DNA of 53,353 nucleotides from Bacteroidales bacterium (GCA_007132995.1 SLNP01000004.1:1-53353), one strand, 5' to 3'; shown: positions 1 through 8,839, numbered from the stretch's first letter. The notes: generated from the sequence alone by a model not told the origin. Translations and numbers: made by a program.

Positions 1-626
1 TCTGCTGCGCAGCCCTCAAACAGTAACGCTAACCGTATATCATATTTGTATCATACTGCTATTGCTGCCCTCCGATCAGACTCTTACCCCGAACCCGCTT
101 AAGGCCAAATATAATCGACTCTCTGATTACGCAGAACTTCTAATGAGACAGGTCTGTCTTACATGTTCGCAACACAGCCCGTGATAAGAGAACCTGCACA
201 TTATGCATGATAACCACACAACCAGTGCTGGGGGTACGCATGCATTTTTTCCCGAAACATCTTAAAGCTTTTTTTAGTGCGAGCGCAGCGAGCACGCTAA
301 ACTCCTCAACTTCTAAACCATTAAACCCTAATCAAATAACCGTATAACCGAATAACCATCACTAAGATAGTTGCATGCAATCGTTTACCGGCCGGAGGCG
401 ACAGCCGACGGCACCAATGACCAGTCACCAATCACCAATTACCGGCGAACGCAGTGAGCATTTCTCTCCGCTCTACGCTTTACGCTGCGAGCTGCGACAG
501 CAGCGAGCCCATGCCCTATGCCCCATGCCCTATGCCCTATGCCCTATGCCCTATGCCCTATGCCCTATGCTGCGAGCTGCGCCAGCAGCGAGCCATCGGG
601 CGTCAGCCCGTGAAGCGAGCACCAAC
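1..626. other. Gene-free stretch
   Basis: I see no convincing gene here. Short open frames exist but they run through simple repeats and have no recognisable protein features. The sequence alternates between AT-rich text and GC-rich words of the form GAGCGCAGCGAGC, seen near 281-294, 448-460, 484-509 and 569-594. The only clear structure is the heptamer array and its flanking direct repeat, listed separately. It lies downstream of the minus-strand dipeptidase gene, past that gene's terminator. Confidence 0.6.
484..594. repeat. Heptamer (CCCTATG) tandem array flanked by a 26-bp direct repeat
   Basis: Positions 514-569 are eight consecutive 7-bp units of CCCTATG; the second has one T-to-C change, and a 6-bp partial unit precedes the array at 508-513. 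The array sits between two copies of a 26-bp sequence (484-509 and 569-594) that differ at one base (GCGAC versus GCGCC). The reading frames through it encode only a low-complexity peptide, so I treat it as non-coding. Arrays of this type usually vary in copy number by replication slippage; that is inference here. Confidence 0.85.
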
Positions 627-659
627 AAAAAGGGGGCATTCCTGCTACGGAACACCCCC
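627..659 (-). terminator. Intrinsic terminator after the M19 dipeptidase gene
   Basis: On the minus strand a G5/C5 stem, a 2x2 internal mismatch, a TTCC/GGAA stem and a six-base loop are followed directly by TTTTT. It lies about 37 bases past the stop codon of the dipeptidase gene, the expected place for its transcript end. Confidence 0.7.
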
Positions 660-695
660 TCATTATTAATAATTATGTGACAGGGAATTGTTTAT

Positions 696-1910
696 TTACT
701 GAAGGCTCTTCCCAATCTCAATAACTTCGGAGAATACCCTGTTGAAATTGCCACCCCATATCTTCTCTATATCACTTTTACTGTATCCGCGGCGTACCAG
801 CTCAATGGTAATATTCTGCATATCTGCAACAGATCGTACACCTTCGATTCCGCCTCCGCCATCGAAATCAGATCCTATTCCTACATAGTCAACGCCAATA
901 AGCTGCACAACATGATCAATATGATCTACGGCATCTTTCACGCTGGCCACCTTCCTGAGCTCTGATCTTGCAGCCCTTATCTCATTATTCATCTCGCTTC
1001 TCTGCTCTTCTGTCAGCTCTCCCTGCCCGGCAATTTGAGAATATTTCTCCCTTATCCCGGCGATTCTTTCATCGAGCTCCGGATTGGGTTCGGGCGATAT
1101 CAGGAAGCCACTAAGCAGGCATATTTGAATAACGCCTCCATTATCTTTGAGAGCCAGTAGCATCTGATCATCAATATTTCTTGGATGCTCCCTTAAAGCC
1201 CTCACACTGGTGTGAGAGAGTACTACCGGTGCCTTTGTTACCTCAAGCACCTCATAGAATGTGTCATCGGAAGAGTGGGAAAGGTCAATCATTACTCCAA
1301 GCCTGTTGAGCTCTGCAATCACTTCGCGTCCAAAATCTGAGAGGCCTCCATGCTCCGGGCCACTCCTGTCTGTAGCGGCATCAGCTATCTCGTTATTACC
1401 GTTATGAACCAGACCCAGGTATCTCATACCCCTGTTGTAGAACTCCTCCAGTCTGTTGATATCTGTTCCTATGGGGTAGCCATTCTCCACCCCTATAAAC
1501 ATAGCTCTTTTACCTTCATCCCTGAGCCTGTAGGCATCTTCGGGAGTGAGAGCCAGTCCGATTTTATCGCTATTGGCCTCTACAGACTCATGAAGCATAT
1601 CAAATATTTCATGGGCGGTACGATATGCCCTTTCGGTCGACTCCTCATCGCGGCTACCCTGCCCCAGATAAACTACAAACCAGGCAGCATCAAGCCCACC
1701 CTCTATCATTCGTGGAATATCTACCTGTCCGGCATCGTTACGCTCGCCTATATCCAGGCCTCTGCGCATAAGTATCGGGGTATCCACATGTGTATCTACT
1801 GTAAGAACCGAGGCGTGTATCTTTTCAGCCTTTCTTACTATTCTCTCTTCTGAATCGACACATCCTGCCAGCAGAAGAAGGGAAGCTACAAGTGCAAAAT
1901 AAATTCTCAT
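696..1910 (-). CDS. Membrane dipeptidase, peptidase family M19, lipoprotein
   Basis: This 404-residue protein matches the zinc-dependent renal-dipeptidase family (M19), which splits dipeptides. Visible family motifs, in order, are VDTHVDTP (first zinc ligands), the GVENG segment with the bridging Glu, LVHNGNNEIAD, IDLSHSS and VLSHTS (zinc-binding His residues), and GIGSDFDGGG near the C-terminus. The start at 1910 is chosen because it gives a lipoprotein signal peptide (LLLLAGC, Cys at about residue 17); the open frame upstream adds 31 residues that would hide it. It is probably an envelope-anchored enzyme for peptide scavenging. It is a single gene, with a terminator just downstream. Confidence 0.9.
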   Translation of the reverse strand: MRIYFALVASLLLLAGCVDSEERIVRKAEKIHASVLTVDTHVDTPILMRRGLDIGERNDAGQVDIPRMIEGGLDAAWFVVYLGQGSRDEESTERAYRTAHEIFDMLHESVEANSDKIGLALTPEDAYRLRDEGKRAMFIGVENGYPIGTDINRLEEFYNRGMRYLGLVHNGNNEIADAATDRSGPEHGGLSDFGREVIAELNRLGVMIDLSHSSDDTFYEVLEVTKAPVVLSHTSVRALREHPRNIDDQMLLALKDNGGVIQICLLSGFLISPEPNPELDERIAGIREKYSQIAGQGELTEEQRSEMNNEIRAARSELRKVASVKDAVDHIDHVVQLIGVDYVGIGSDFDGGGGIEGVRSVADMQNITIELVRRGYSKSDIEKIWGGNFNRVFSEVIEIGKSLQ

Positions 1911-2052
1911 GATATATGGTATATTAGGGTTAAGACCGCTAATATAGCCATTGAGGGGGTAACAACAACCTATATTGGCACTATTATAAAGCAGATAGTG
2001 CAATAAAAAATGTTACACTGCTGTTAAACAACCAATAAAAAAGAGAGGTCTG

Positions 2053-2541
2053 TTACAGCTTGACAACCCTGTACACATTGATATGTGCCCCCTGTTGCAG
2101 GCGGAAAAAGTATAATCCGGAGGGAAGGAACTGCAAGTTGACCTCAACTACTGAGACTCCGGCACCTACCATCTTGTTTATCACGATTCTGCCCTGAGAG
2201 TTAATAACAGAGAGCCGCATCTCTCTTTCAATGGGTGAACTGAAGGCAAGCCTTACTATCTCACTTGCCGGATTGGGGTATACCGTTGCGGTAATTTCAG
2301 TAGTTATAGTCTCAATGATGTGTGTAATCAGTAGCTTGCTCTGAAACCCATGGGCAAGAGATATAGAGCCATCTTGCGAAACATAGTTTGGTATTATTGT
2401 CTCACCCAGGGTCCAGCTTAAAGAGAGAGAATTGTCTGTTGAGGTATTGAAATCGCCTGCGGTTGATACCACCTCAATCTTTTGGGCATTGAGGGCCAGA
2501 GAGAGGGCCGCTGCCGTTACAATAATGACTATCCTTTTCAT
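2053..2541 (-). CDS. Small secreted protein with a T9SS type A sorting domain
   Basis: A 162-residue protein. A signal peptide (residues 1-19, ending LNAQ) leads a short N-terminal region with the words LSWTLGETI and LAHGFQ, often seen in small Bacteroidota cargo proteins. The last 75 residues form a type IX secretion C-terminal domain: VYPNPASEIV, then an NSQGRIV strand and LPSGLYFFRL near the end. The domain directs export across the outer membrane by the gliding/Por machinery. Almost nothing besides the sorting domain is present, so the function of the mature part is unknown. It is monocistronic with its own promoter. Confidence 0.85.
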   Translation of the reverse strand: MKRIVIIVTAAALSLALNAQKIEVVSTAGDFNTSTDNSLSLSWTLGETIIPNYVSQDGSISLAHGFQSKLLITHIIETITTEITATVYPNPASEIVRLAFSSPIEREMRLSVINSQGRIVINKMVGAGVSVVEVNLQFLPSGLYFFRLQQGAHINVYRVVKL

Positions 2542-2631
2542 GAGCCAGACAATTTGGGCGACTCCCCTTATGTGAACACACTATGCTCCGGGTATCAGTC
2601 AGCGGAGTTCAGCCGGATTGAACAGAGAGTG

Positions 2632-2662
2632 TAAATATATGATAATTCAGTTCAAATGTCAA
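2632..2662 (-). promoter_or_regulatory. Promoter of the small T9SS cargo gene
   Basis: Minus strand: TTGACA with TTG at 2660-2662, a 20-base spacer, then TATATTTA at 2632-2639, one base off the Bacteroidota -7 consensus TAnnTTTG. Predicted transcription start is about 2625, giving a leader of roughly 85 nt. Confidence 0.5.
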
Positions 2663-2795
2663 CAGGCAGCGGGAAGGGACGACGGAAATAACAGACCTTA
2701 ATTGACCAATATGGCTAAAGGTGTGACGAACTGCTGGCATATGAGTGTAAGCGATTTGGTTTTCAGGCAGGCCATCCGAGAGGGGAAAAAGTTGC

Positions 2796-2803
2796 TACCT
2801 TTG
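2796..2803 (+). promoter_or_regulatory. -7 element for lnt
   Basis: TACCTTTG matches the Bacteroidota -7 consensus exactly and ends 32 bases before the lnt start codon. No TTG/TTTG is seen at the proper -33 distance, so the call rests on the -7 box and position alone. Confidence 0.42.
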
Positions 2804-2835
2804 TCTCCATATCAGCCGCTATCTGGTGAGATACC

Positions 2836-4464
2836 ATGACGATGGAACCGGTTTTACATCACATTGACAGAGATGCTGCAACTGTTGGCAGAAAAGGTCA
2901 TTACCTTATCACAGCTCTTTCATCGGTATCGGGAGTGATGATGGGTCTGGTATGGTACGGAGATCTGCCAGGCCTGCTTCTTCTTGTGGCCCTGGTACCA
3001 CAAATTATTCTTGCAGAGCTTACGCCGTATGTAAGCGGTGGCCGGTTTGGCAACAGGACTCTTTTTATCAGGCTTCTACCCGGCATGTTACTCTTTAACA
3101 CCATATCGCTATTCTGGCTCAGGATATCGGGATGGCCGCTGATGGTTACCGCCATAGCCGGCAACTCATTCATAATGGCCTTTACCTTTTGGGTTGCATG
3201 GCTTTTAAAGCATAAGATGAGGTCGGCAAGAGTCTTGATACCGCTTACCGTTTTATGGACAGCAATGGAGTATCTCACCGGTGAATTGCATATACTTTCG
3301 CCCTGGCTCAATCTCGGTAATGGCATGGCGGCAGAGATATCACTGATACAGTGGTATGAATACACCGGTATACACGGAGGAACCATCTGGATATTGCTAT
3401 GCAATTACCTTATTGCGGAGACTATACTACTGTTTGTCAAAGCCGGTCGCGGCAACCTGCCAGGTCAGTTGCGAGCCATCTCGTACCGTCTGGTTACTCT
3501 TCTGTTACTTATCATCACCCCCCCGGCAATATCGATAATGATCGACAGAGATGATAGTCCGGAAGGCATTGCTTCTGCAGATATCCTGATAGTCCAGCCA
3601 AACATTGATCCGTGGGAGGAGAAATTTGATATCCCTTTCTATGAGCAGATGAGACTTATAGCCTCAATGGCCGGGAATCACAGCGATAGTTCTACAGCAT
3701 GGGTTATTACCCCTGAGACCGCCATAGCCGAACTGATACCACTGAGCCAGCTTGACGACCGGAATCATTTTAAAGAGATATATGAGCTGCTCGACCTCTT
3801 TCCCGATCTTCAATTCATCGGAGGTGCCACCACTGTAAGTGACAAACCCCTCTATCACAATTCGGCTATACTCTTCAGTCGTGACTCAGCTCATCAGGTA
3901 TATCACAAGTCGAAATTGGTACCCGGCATAGAGCGTCGTTTTGATGGGATCTCATCTTTTCTGCAGCGCCTCTTCCCCGACCTCGGGGGTTTGTCACCGG
4001 GCTATACAGGGCAGAAAGGTGTAACCAACTTCACCGACAGCATCAGTGGTGTTGCAGTTGCACCGGTCATCTGCTTTGAATCGGCTTTTGGCGGTCATGT
4101 GGCACGGTTTGTAAGGGATCGGGCAGGTTTTATCGCTGTCATTACCAATGATGGATGGTGGAAAGGCACCAGGGGTTATCAGCAGCATCTTAGATACAGT
4201 CAGCTCAGGGCGATAGAGACCAGGCGTATGGTGGCCAGAGCATCCAACACCGGTATTTCTGCCATAATAGACAGAGATGGCACCATTCTTACATACCTAC
4301 CCTGGATGGAACGGGGAGTAATATCAGGAACTGTAACCATTTACGATGACATCACCCTCTTTGTAAGGTATGGCAATATAGTCGGCCGCATGGCCCTGGC
4401 GGTATCGGTATTCCTTATAGCCATCTACCTTATTGCCATCCCGCTTAGAGATAAAATCGGTTAA
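2836..4464 (+). CDS. lnt: Apolipoprotein N-acyltransferase
   Basis: 542 residues. The N-terminal 240 residues are a bundle of hydrophobic segments, followed by a nitrilase-type (carbon-nitrogen hydrolase) domain facing the periplasm and a final membrane helix (about 512-535). The catalytic triad is visible as Glu294 in TPETAIAE, Lys358 in YHKSKLVP and Cys413 in VICFES, with spacing close to that of the E. coli enzyme. It transfers a third acyl chain to the N-terminal Cys of lipoproteins, the last step of their maturation. It converges on the DsbD-like gene with only 23 bases between. Length is typical for the family. Confidence 0.92.
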   Translation: MTMEPVLHHIDRDAATVGRKGHYLITALSSVSGVMMGLVWYGDLPGLLLLVALVPQIILAELTPYVSGGRFGNRTLFIRLLPGMLLFNTISLFWLRISGWPLMVTAIAGNSFIMAFTFWVAWLLKHKMRSARVLIPLTVLWTAMEYLTGELHILSPWLNLGNGMAAEISLIQWYEYTGIHGGTIWILLCNYLIAETILLFVKAGRGNLPGQLRAISYRLVTLLLLIITPPAISIMIDRDDSPEGIASADILIVQPNIDPWEEKFDIPFYEQMRLIASMAGNHSDSSTAWVITPETAIAELIPLSQLDDRNHFKEIYELLDLFPDLQFIGGATTVSDKPLYHNSAILFSRDSAHQVYHKSKLVPGIERRFDGISSFLQRLFPDLGGLSPGYTGQKGVTNFTDSISGVAVAPVICFESAFGGHVARFVRDRAGFIAVITNDGWWKGTRGYQQHLRYSQLRAIETRRMVARASNTGISAIIDRDGTILTYLPWMERGVISGTVTIYDDITLFVRYGNIVGRMALAVSVFLIAIYLIAIPLRDKIG

Positions 4465-4487
4465 AGTGATCGTCCTGCCTGCCACTT

Positions 4488-6443
4488 TTAGCGAGAGAAG
4501 CGCTCCAGTCCGTCATCAAGCCAATCGATAAAAGCCCTGACATCGAGATCGTGCTGACGGGGTTCATTGAGCGGATTACCATCGTGGTCAACAATAACAT
4601 AGAGGGGTATGGCATTGGTCCCAAACCGGGTTATGGATATATCCTGGTTTATCTGACCGATGGTTCTTTTGACCCTTCCGTCAAATTGTGATACGACCCA
4701 CTCCTCTTCGGGAAGTCTGGTACGATCATCAACATAGAGTGCAACGATGACAAAATTTTCCCGGAGCCTTCTCAACACATCGGGGTCAGACCATACCCTG
4801 GCCTCCATTTCCCGGCAGTTGCTGCAGGCATGGCCGGTGAAGTCAAGCAGCAAAGGTTTTCCCTGTTCCCGGGCGCACTGCAACCCCTGCTCCAGCTCAA
4901 AGTAACCGTTAAGGCCATGAGGAAGAGTCAATATATCTCCGAAGCGGGGCTCATAGCAATTATCACTTAGGCCCTCTGCAACAGGGTCAATATCACCACC
5001 GGGCCCATACTGCCCAGAGTGACTTCTTATGATGTTTCCGATATTAAAACCCGACTTCTCAGGTGGGGGCAGAAGCCCTGACAACCCTTTGAGAGGAGCA
5101 CCGAACAGACCGGGAACAAGATATATAGCAAAGGTAAACGATGCTATTATCAGGAGCAGCCTGAATACCCCAACAGACTTAATGTCAGAGTCATGGGAAA
5201 ACCTTATTTTACCCATAAGGTACAGACCGTTAAGCAGTGCCAGCACTATCCACACAGATATAAAGAGATCGCGGCTTATAAGGTTAAGGTGGTATACAGA
5301 ATCTATAATGGATATAAACTTGAGGCTGAAAGCAAGGATAATAAAGCCAAGTACCACCTTTACCGAGTTTAGCCATCCGCCAGAAGCAGGCATCTTTTTA
5401 AGGGCTGACGGGAATATGGCCAGAAGGGTAAACGGCAGGGCAAAAGCAGTTCCGAATCCCAACATACCGATGGTTGGCCTCAGCACATCGCCCGTTGCAG
5501 CCTCTACTATCAGCGCCCCTACCAGAGGTCCGGTGCATGAAAAAGAGACCAGCACCGTTGTGAGTCCCAGGAAGAAGGCTGCCGCCACGCCCCCTTTATC
5601 AACCTTCGAGTCGGCACTGCTGATCCATCTGTTGGGCAGAACAATATCGAAAGCACCGAAGAAAGAGGTTGCAAAGGTTACAAAGAGTATAAAGAATATC
5701 AGATTAGGTATCCAGTGGGTACTTAGCGTCTGGGCGAAGCCCGCTCCTGCACTTGTAAGGGAGACGATGATACCGGGCAGCGTATATATTGTAAGAATCG
5801 ACAGCCCGAATACAAGCGCATTGGTCAGAGCCTCTCTTCTGCTTTTGGTGCTGCGTGAAAAGAATGCTATAGTCATTGGAATCATCGGGAAAACACATGG
5901 AGTAAGTATTCCGGCGAAGCCGAAAAGCATAGAGAGGAAGAAGAACCCGGTAAGGCCTCTGCGGGACTCTCTCTCAGCATCAGGGTACTCTGTTGCCCCA
6001 ATCCCGATTTCGAAATCCCGGTATTGGGGTGGGGTGCACTGCGAGTCATCACATGCCATATATTCGACTGTTCCGCTGACTGTAAAAGAGTCGGAGAGTC
6101 CTCTTATGCGTTGAATAAAGTGGGCTGTACCGGCATAATATACAACATCCATCTCGAAGCCCTCATCATAATAGTCTATGGGCTCTCCCTTCTCTGTAAG
6201 TTCACCCAATACCTCAAAATGATCTGTATCGGTAAATGATACAGAGGTGGGTATAGGGCCTCCGTCATCCAGTTCAGAAGAGTATATATACCAGTTATCA
6301 TCGACGATAGCTTTAAGTACTATATTATACTCATCTGCTCCTACCCTCTCATATGAGAACTCCCATCTTACCGGATCAAGTATCTGTCCGCCAAGAGCTA
6401 TTGTCATCATCGCCAGGGAGCAAACAGCAATTAACTTCTTCAT
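4488..6443 (-). CDS. DsbD-like thiol:disulfide interchange protein
   Basis: 651 residues with the three-part DsbD layout. A signal peptide is followed by an N-terminal DsbD-alpha-type domain (about 20-150, containing DDSQCTPPQ), eight or so membrane helices (about 160-455) including the GILTPCVFPMIPMT and FSCTGPLVGALIVE segments whose Cys residues carry electrons through the membrane, and a C-terminal thioredoxin-like domain (about 515-651) with the redox site HACSNC. The protein moves reducing power from the cytoplasm to periplasmic thiol proteins, for example for disulfide repair or cytochrome c maturation. It has its own promoter and a leader of about 65 nt. Confidence 0.9.
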   Translation of the reverse strand: MKKLIAVCSLAMMTIALGGQILDPVRWEFSYERVGADEYNIVLKAIVDDNWYIYSSELDDGGPIPTSVSFTDTDHFEVLGELTEKGEPIDYYDEGFEMDVVYYAGTAHFIQRIRGLSDSFTVSGTVEYMACDDSQCTPPQYRDFEIGIGATEYPDAERESRRGLTGFFFLSMLFGFAGILTPCVFPMIPMTIAFFSRSTKSRREALTNALVFGLSILTIYTLPGIIVSLTSAGAGFAQTLSTHWIPNLIFFILFVTFATSFFGAFDIVLPNRWISSADSKVDKGGVAAAFFLGLTTVLVSFSCTGPLVGALIVEAATGDVLRPTIGMLGFGTAFALPFTLLAIFPSALKKMPASGGWLNSVKVVLGFIILAFSLKFISIIDSVYHLNLISRDLFISVWIVLALLNGLYLMGKIRFSHDSDIKSVGVFRLLLIIASFTFAIYLVPGLFGAPLKGLSGLLPPPEKSGFNIGNIIRSHSGQYGPGGDIDPVAEGLSDNCYEPRFGDILTLPHGLNGYFELEQGLQCAREQGKPLLLDFTGHACSNCREMEARVWSDPDVLRRLRENFVIVALYVDDRTRLPEEEWVVSQFDGRVKRTIGQINQDISITRFGTNAIPLYVIVDHDGNPLNEPRQHDLDVRAFIDWLDDGLERFSR

Positions 6444-6514
6444 TCAGCTATTGGTTTTTGTGGTTGCCTCTTGCATTGCCAGTGGTCACTCTGTCAAAGG
6501 CAGAGCGAGATATT

Positions 6515-6544
6515 CAAATATATGGAATAGGTATGTTGTGACAA
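6515..6544 (-). promoter_or_regulatory. Promoter of the DsbD-like gene
   Basis: Minus strand: TTG at 6542-6544, a 19-base spacer and TATATTTG at 6515-6522, an exact match to the Bacteroidota -33/-7 pattern. The predicted start is near 6508, about 65 bases before the start codon. Confidence 0.62.
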
Positions 6545-6693
6545 TAGATCAACATATGTATATATGTCACTATGTGTATATACAGTGAGCATATTGCTCA
6601 TTCTTGAGTTGTGGCAGGCCAATTACTTCCCCACTGGCGAACCGGGACTGTTTACGGCGTCACACCGGTAGCAGTGACAGTCCGTACCGCAGT

Positions 6694-8268
6694 TCAGTCA
6701 ATATCTATCTCGTTATCGTCTGTGTCAAAAAACCGGTACTCAAGCATATTGTACGAGGGTACGGGCACCACCTTTATGATAACTCTGTATTTCCTCTTCC
6801 ATTTGAATGCGAGAGAGACGATACCTTTTGTCATATAGGCTGCCACAAAAGGGTGTAGCTTCAGTACCAGCTTTTTAGTCTTAACTATGGCAATAGTCTC
6901 CTTAAGCTTGCTCTCTATCTCGTCTGTCAGCAGCAGGGTCGATTCCACCTCCCCTTCTCCGCGGCATACCGGACACTTCTCACTGGTAACGATATTCATT
7001 TCCGGCCTCACCCTCTGGCGTGTTATCTGCATCAGACCATATTTACTGAGAGGGAGTATATTATGCTTTGTTCTATCTGAAGACATCAGCTCTTTCATCT
7101 TTTCAAACAGCAGGTTTCTGTTTTGCGCCTGTTGAAGGTCAATAAAGTCTATCACTATTATGCCGCCCATATCCCGAAGTCTTAGTTGGCGGGATATCTC
7201 TTTGGCGGCAGCAAGATTCACCTCCAGTGCCGTTGTCTCCTGGTCGTTATCGCCTCTCGATCTGTTACCACTGTTCACATCTATCACATGGAGTGCTTCG
7301 GTGTGCTCAATTATCAGATAGGCACCATGCCTGAAAGAGACCGTCTTTCCAAAAAGTGATTTAACCTGGCGGGTAATGCCGAAGTGGTCCATCAGAGGTT
7401 CGGCACCTCCATAAACTTTAACTATCTTCTCTTTCTCAGGGGCTATCTCTCGGATATATCGCCTTATCTCTGCTGCAAAAACCTCATCGTTAACCTTAAT
7501 ACTGCTAAAGGTTCCGTTAAGCATATCACGCAGAAAGGCAGTGGTTCTGTCAACCTCACCTATCAGCAATTTCGGGCTACTGATATCTTTTCTGATGGTA
7601 GAAAAGGCTGCTTCCCATCTTTTAACCAGTTCGCGGAGCTCTCCGTCAAGGGTTGCTACCATTTTCCCTTCAGCTACGGTTCTTACAATGACACCATAGT
7701 TTTTTGGCTTTATGCTCTGTATAAGAGTCTTAAGCCGCTGCTTCTCATCAGAGCTCTCAATCTTGGCAGATACGGAGACCTTGTCAGAGAATGGCATCAA
7801 CACAAGGTTTCTACCGGCTATAGATATCTCAGAAGAGAGTCTGGGTCCCTTAGTCGAAATGGGCTCTTTAGTCACCTGCACTATAACTGTCTGACCCGAT
7901 TTAAGAACATCTTTGATTTTACCATCCTTATCAATATCGTGTTCCATTCTCATTTTATGAAGAGGAGGAATCCTTCCCCGCTTCTGAACTGCGAGGTTGT
8001 AATAGCTGTGCAGTGACCGCAATTGCGGCCCCAGGTCAAGATAGTGGAGGAATGCGTCACGCTCGTATCCGACATTTACGAACGCAGCATTTAGCCCGGG
8101 CATTATCTTTCTTACACGGCCAAGGTAAATATCACCGACAGAAAAGCTGTGTGTACGCTTCTCTCTGTTCAACTCTGTCAACTGCTTGTCTTCAAGCAGG
8201 GCTATAGTAACTTCCGATTCGGTGACGTCTAATATCAGCTCCTTGCTGACGTCTGAATTTGTTACCAT
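6694..8268 (-). CDS. rng: Ribonuclease G (RNase E/G family)
   Basis: 524 residues, the length of RNase G rather than the longer RNase E, since there is no C-terminal degradosome scaffold. An S1 RNA-binding domain with an insert occupies about residues 35-130. The catalytic core has VIDVNSGN and GGIIVIDFIDLQ, which carry the magnesium-binding Asp residues. The zinc-link motif CPVCRGEGE lies near residue 437. The enzyme cuts single-stranded RNA with a preference for 5'-monophosphate ends and takes part in rRNA maturation and mRNA decay. It lies downstream of HU and a small basic ORF but is separated from them by a perfect 20-bp hairpin. An inverted repeat just past the stop (6645-6651/6677-6683) may mark the transcript end. 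Confidence 0.93.
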   Translation of the reverse strand: MVTNSDVSKELILDVTESEVTIALLEDKQLTELNREKRTHSFSVGDIYLGRVRKIMPGLNAAFVNVGYERDAFLHYLDLGPQLRSLHSYYNLAVQKRGRIPPLHKMRMEHDIDKDGKIKDVLKSGQTVIVQVTKEPISTKGPRLSSEISIAGRNLVLMPFSDKVSVSAKIESSDEKQRLKTLIQSIKPKNYGVIVRTVAEGKMVATLDGELRELVKRWEAAFSTIRKDISSPKLLIGEVDRTTAFLRDMLNGTFSSIKVNDEVFAAEIRRYIREIAPEKEKIVKVYGGAEPLMDHFGITRQVKSLFGKTVSFRHGAYLIIEHTEALHVIDVNSGNRSRGDNDQETTALEVNLAAAKEISRQLRLRDMGGIIVIDFIDLQQAQNRNLLFEKMKELMSSDRTKHNILPLSKYGLMQITRQRVRPEMNIVTSEKCPVCRGEGEVESTLLLTDEIESKLKETIAIVKTKKLVLKLHPFVAAYMTKGIVSLAFKWKRKYRVIIKVVPVPSYNMLEYRFFDTDDNEIDID

Positions 8269-8303
8269 GAATATTTTGCTAATATGTATACTCTCCGCAT
8301 AAT

Positions 8304-8347
8304 ATACAATGAACCTAAAGACCTTGCGGTCTTTAGGTTCATTGTAT
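8304..8347. terminator. Perfect 20-bp hairpin between the small basic ORF and rng
   Basis: Positions 8304-8323 and 8328-8347 are perfectly complementary, with the four-base loop TTGC. The stem is long enough to work in either direction. On the minus strand it follows the HU and small-ORF genes and precedes rng. There is no long U-tract right after it, so attenuation or RNA stabilisation is also possible. Confidence 0.65.
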
Positions 8348-8369
8348 TAGGCTTTTTCGGGCCACTACG

Positions 8370-8462
8370 CTATTTCTTCTTCTTGTGTCTGTTCTTACGA
8401 AGCCTCTTCTTTCGCTTGTGAGTGGCCATCTTATGTCTTTTTCTCTTCTTTCCGCTCGGCAT
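8370..8462 (-). CDS. 30-residue highly basic protein, possible ribosomal component
   Basis: This frame starts with ATG at 8462, stops with TAG at 8370-8372, and encodes 30 residues beginning MPSGKKRKRHKMATHKRKKR and ending in KKKK. About two thirds of the residues are Lys, Arg or His. It follows the HU gene by only 8 bases, so the two are probably co-transcribed, and a strong hairpin lies downstream. Such composition is typical of ribosome-bound small proteins (compare L34, L36, THX). Flavobacterium ribosomes have been reported to hold an extra small protein named bL38; whether this is its counterpart I cannot tell from sequence alone. It is too short for most automated gene callers. Confidence 0.68.
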   Translation of the reverse strand: MPSGKKRKRHKMATHKRKKRLRKNRHKKKK

Positions 8463-8470
8463 AACTTTTT

Positions 8471-8755
8471 CTACTTAACCTTGTCCTTAACTTGATTTAC
8501 AAATGATTTCGCCGGCTTAAAAGCAGGAATGTTATGAGCCGGAATAATGATAGTGGTATTCTTTGAAATATTTCTTGCGGTCTTTTCTGCCCTTTTCTTA
8601 ACGATAAAGCTGCCGAAACCCCTTAAATAAACATTGTTACCAGCGATCATTGAGTCTTTAACAGTTTCCATAAAGGATTCAACAGTCTTCTGTACTGCCA
8701 CCTTTTCAATACCAGTATTTCTGGCAATTTCATTTACGATGTCTGCTTTAGTCAT
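8471..8755 (-). CDS. HU-family DNA-binding protein
   Basis: 94 residues, the normal size of HU/IHF subunits. The N-terminal helices begin TKADIVNEIARNTG, the core has the GFGSFIVKKRAEKTARN stretch, and the DNA-inserting arm carries IPAHNIPAFKPAKSF with the intercalating Pro. It bends and compacts DNA as a homodimer or heterodimer. HU lies upstream of a tiny basic ORF on the same strand, with a matching promoter 57 bases upstream, so both are likely highly expressed growth-related genes. Confidence 0.95.
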   Translation of the reverse strand: MTKADIVNEIARNTGIEKVAVQKTVESFMETVKDSMIAGNNVYLRGFGSFIVKKRAEKTARNISKNTTIIIPAHNIPAFKPAKSFVNQVKDKVK

Positions 8756-8811
8756 TGTGTTCTATTTTTTAATTATTCGACAAAATCAACCAACTTCAAT
8801 ATTCAACTGTG

Positions 8812-8839
8812 CAAATATATAATATTATTTCGGTTACAA
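8812..8839 (-). promoter_or_regulatory. Promoter of the HU gene
   Basis: Minus strand: TTG at 8837-8839, a 17-base spacer and TATATTTG at 8812-8819. The -7 box is perfect; the spacer is slightly short. The predicted start is about 50 bases before the HU start codon. Confidence 0.55.

Noticed and set aside
375..680. Plus-strand open frames of 71 and 101 codons
   Set aside because: They are created by the heptamer array (Cys-Pro-Met-Pro-Tyr-Ala-Leu repeats) and have no conserved features.
4463..4488. Hairpin AAAGTG/CACTTT between lnt and the DsbD-like gene as a terminator
   Set aside because: Only six pairs with a 14-base loop, overlapping both stop codons; too weak to call.
5029..6114. 361-codon plus-strand frame
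   Set aside because: It lies wholly antisense to the DsbD-like gene, whose domains are clear; Ser/Pro/Arg-rich shadow translation.
7384..8016. 210-codon plus-strand frame
   Set aside because: Antisense to rng, no family features.
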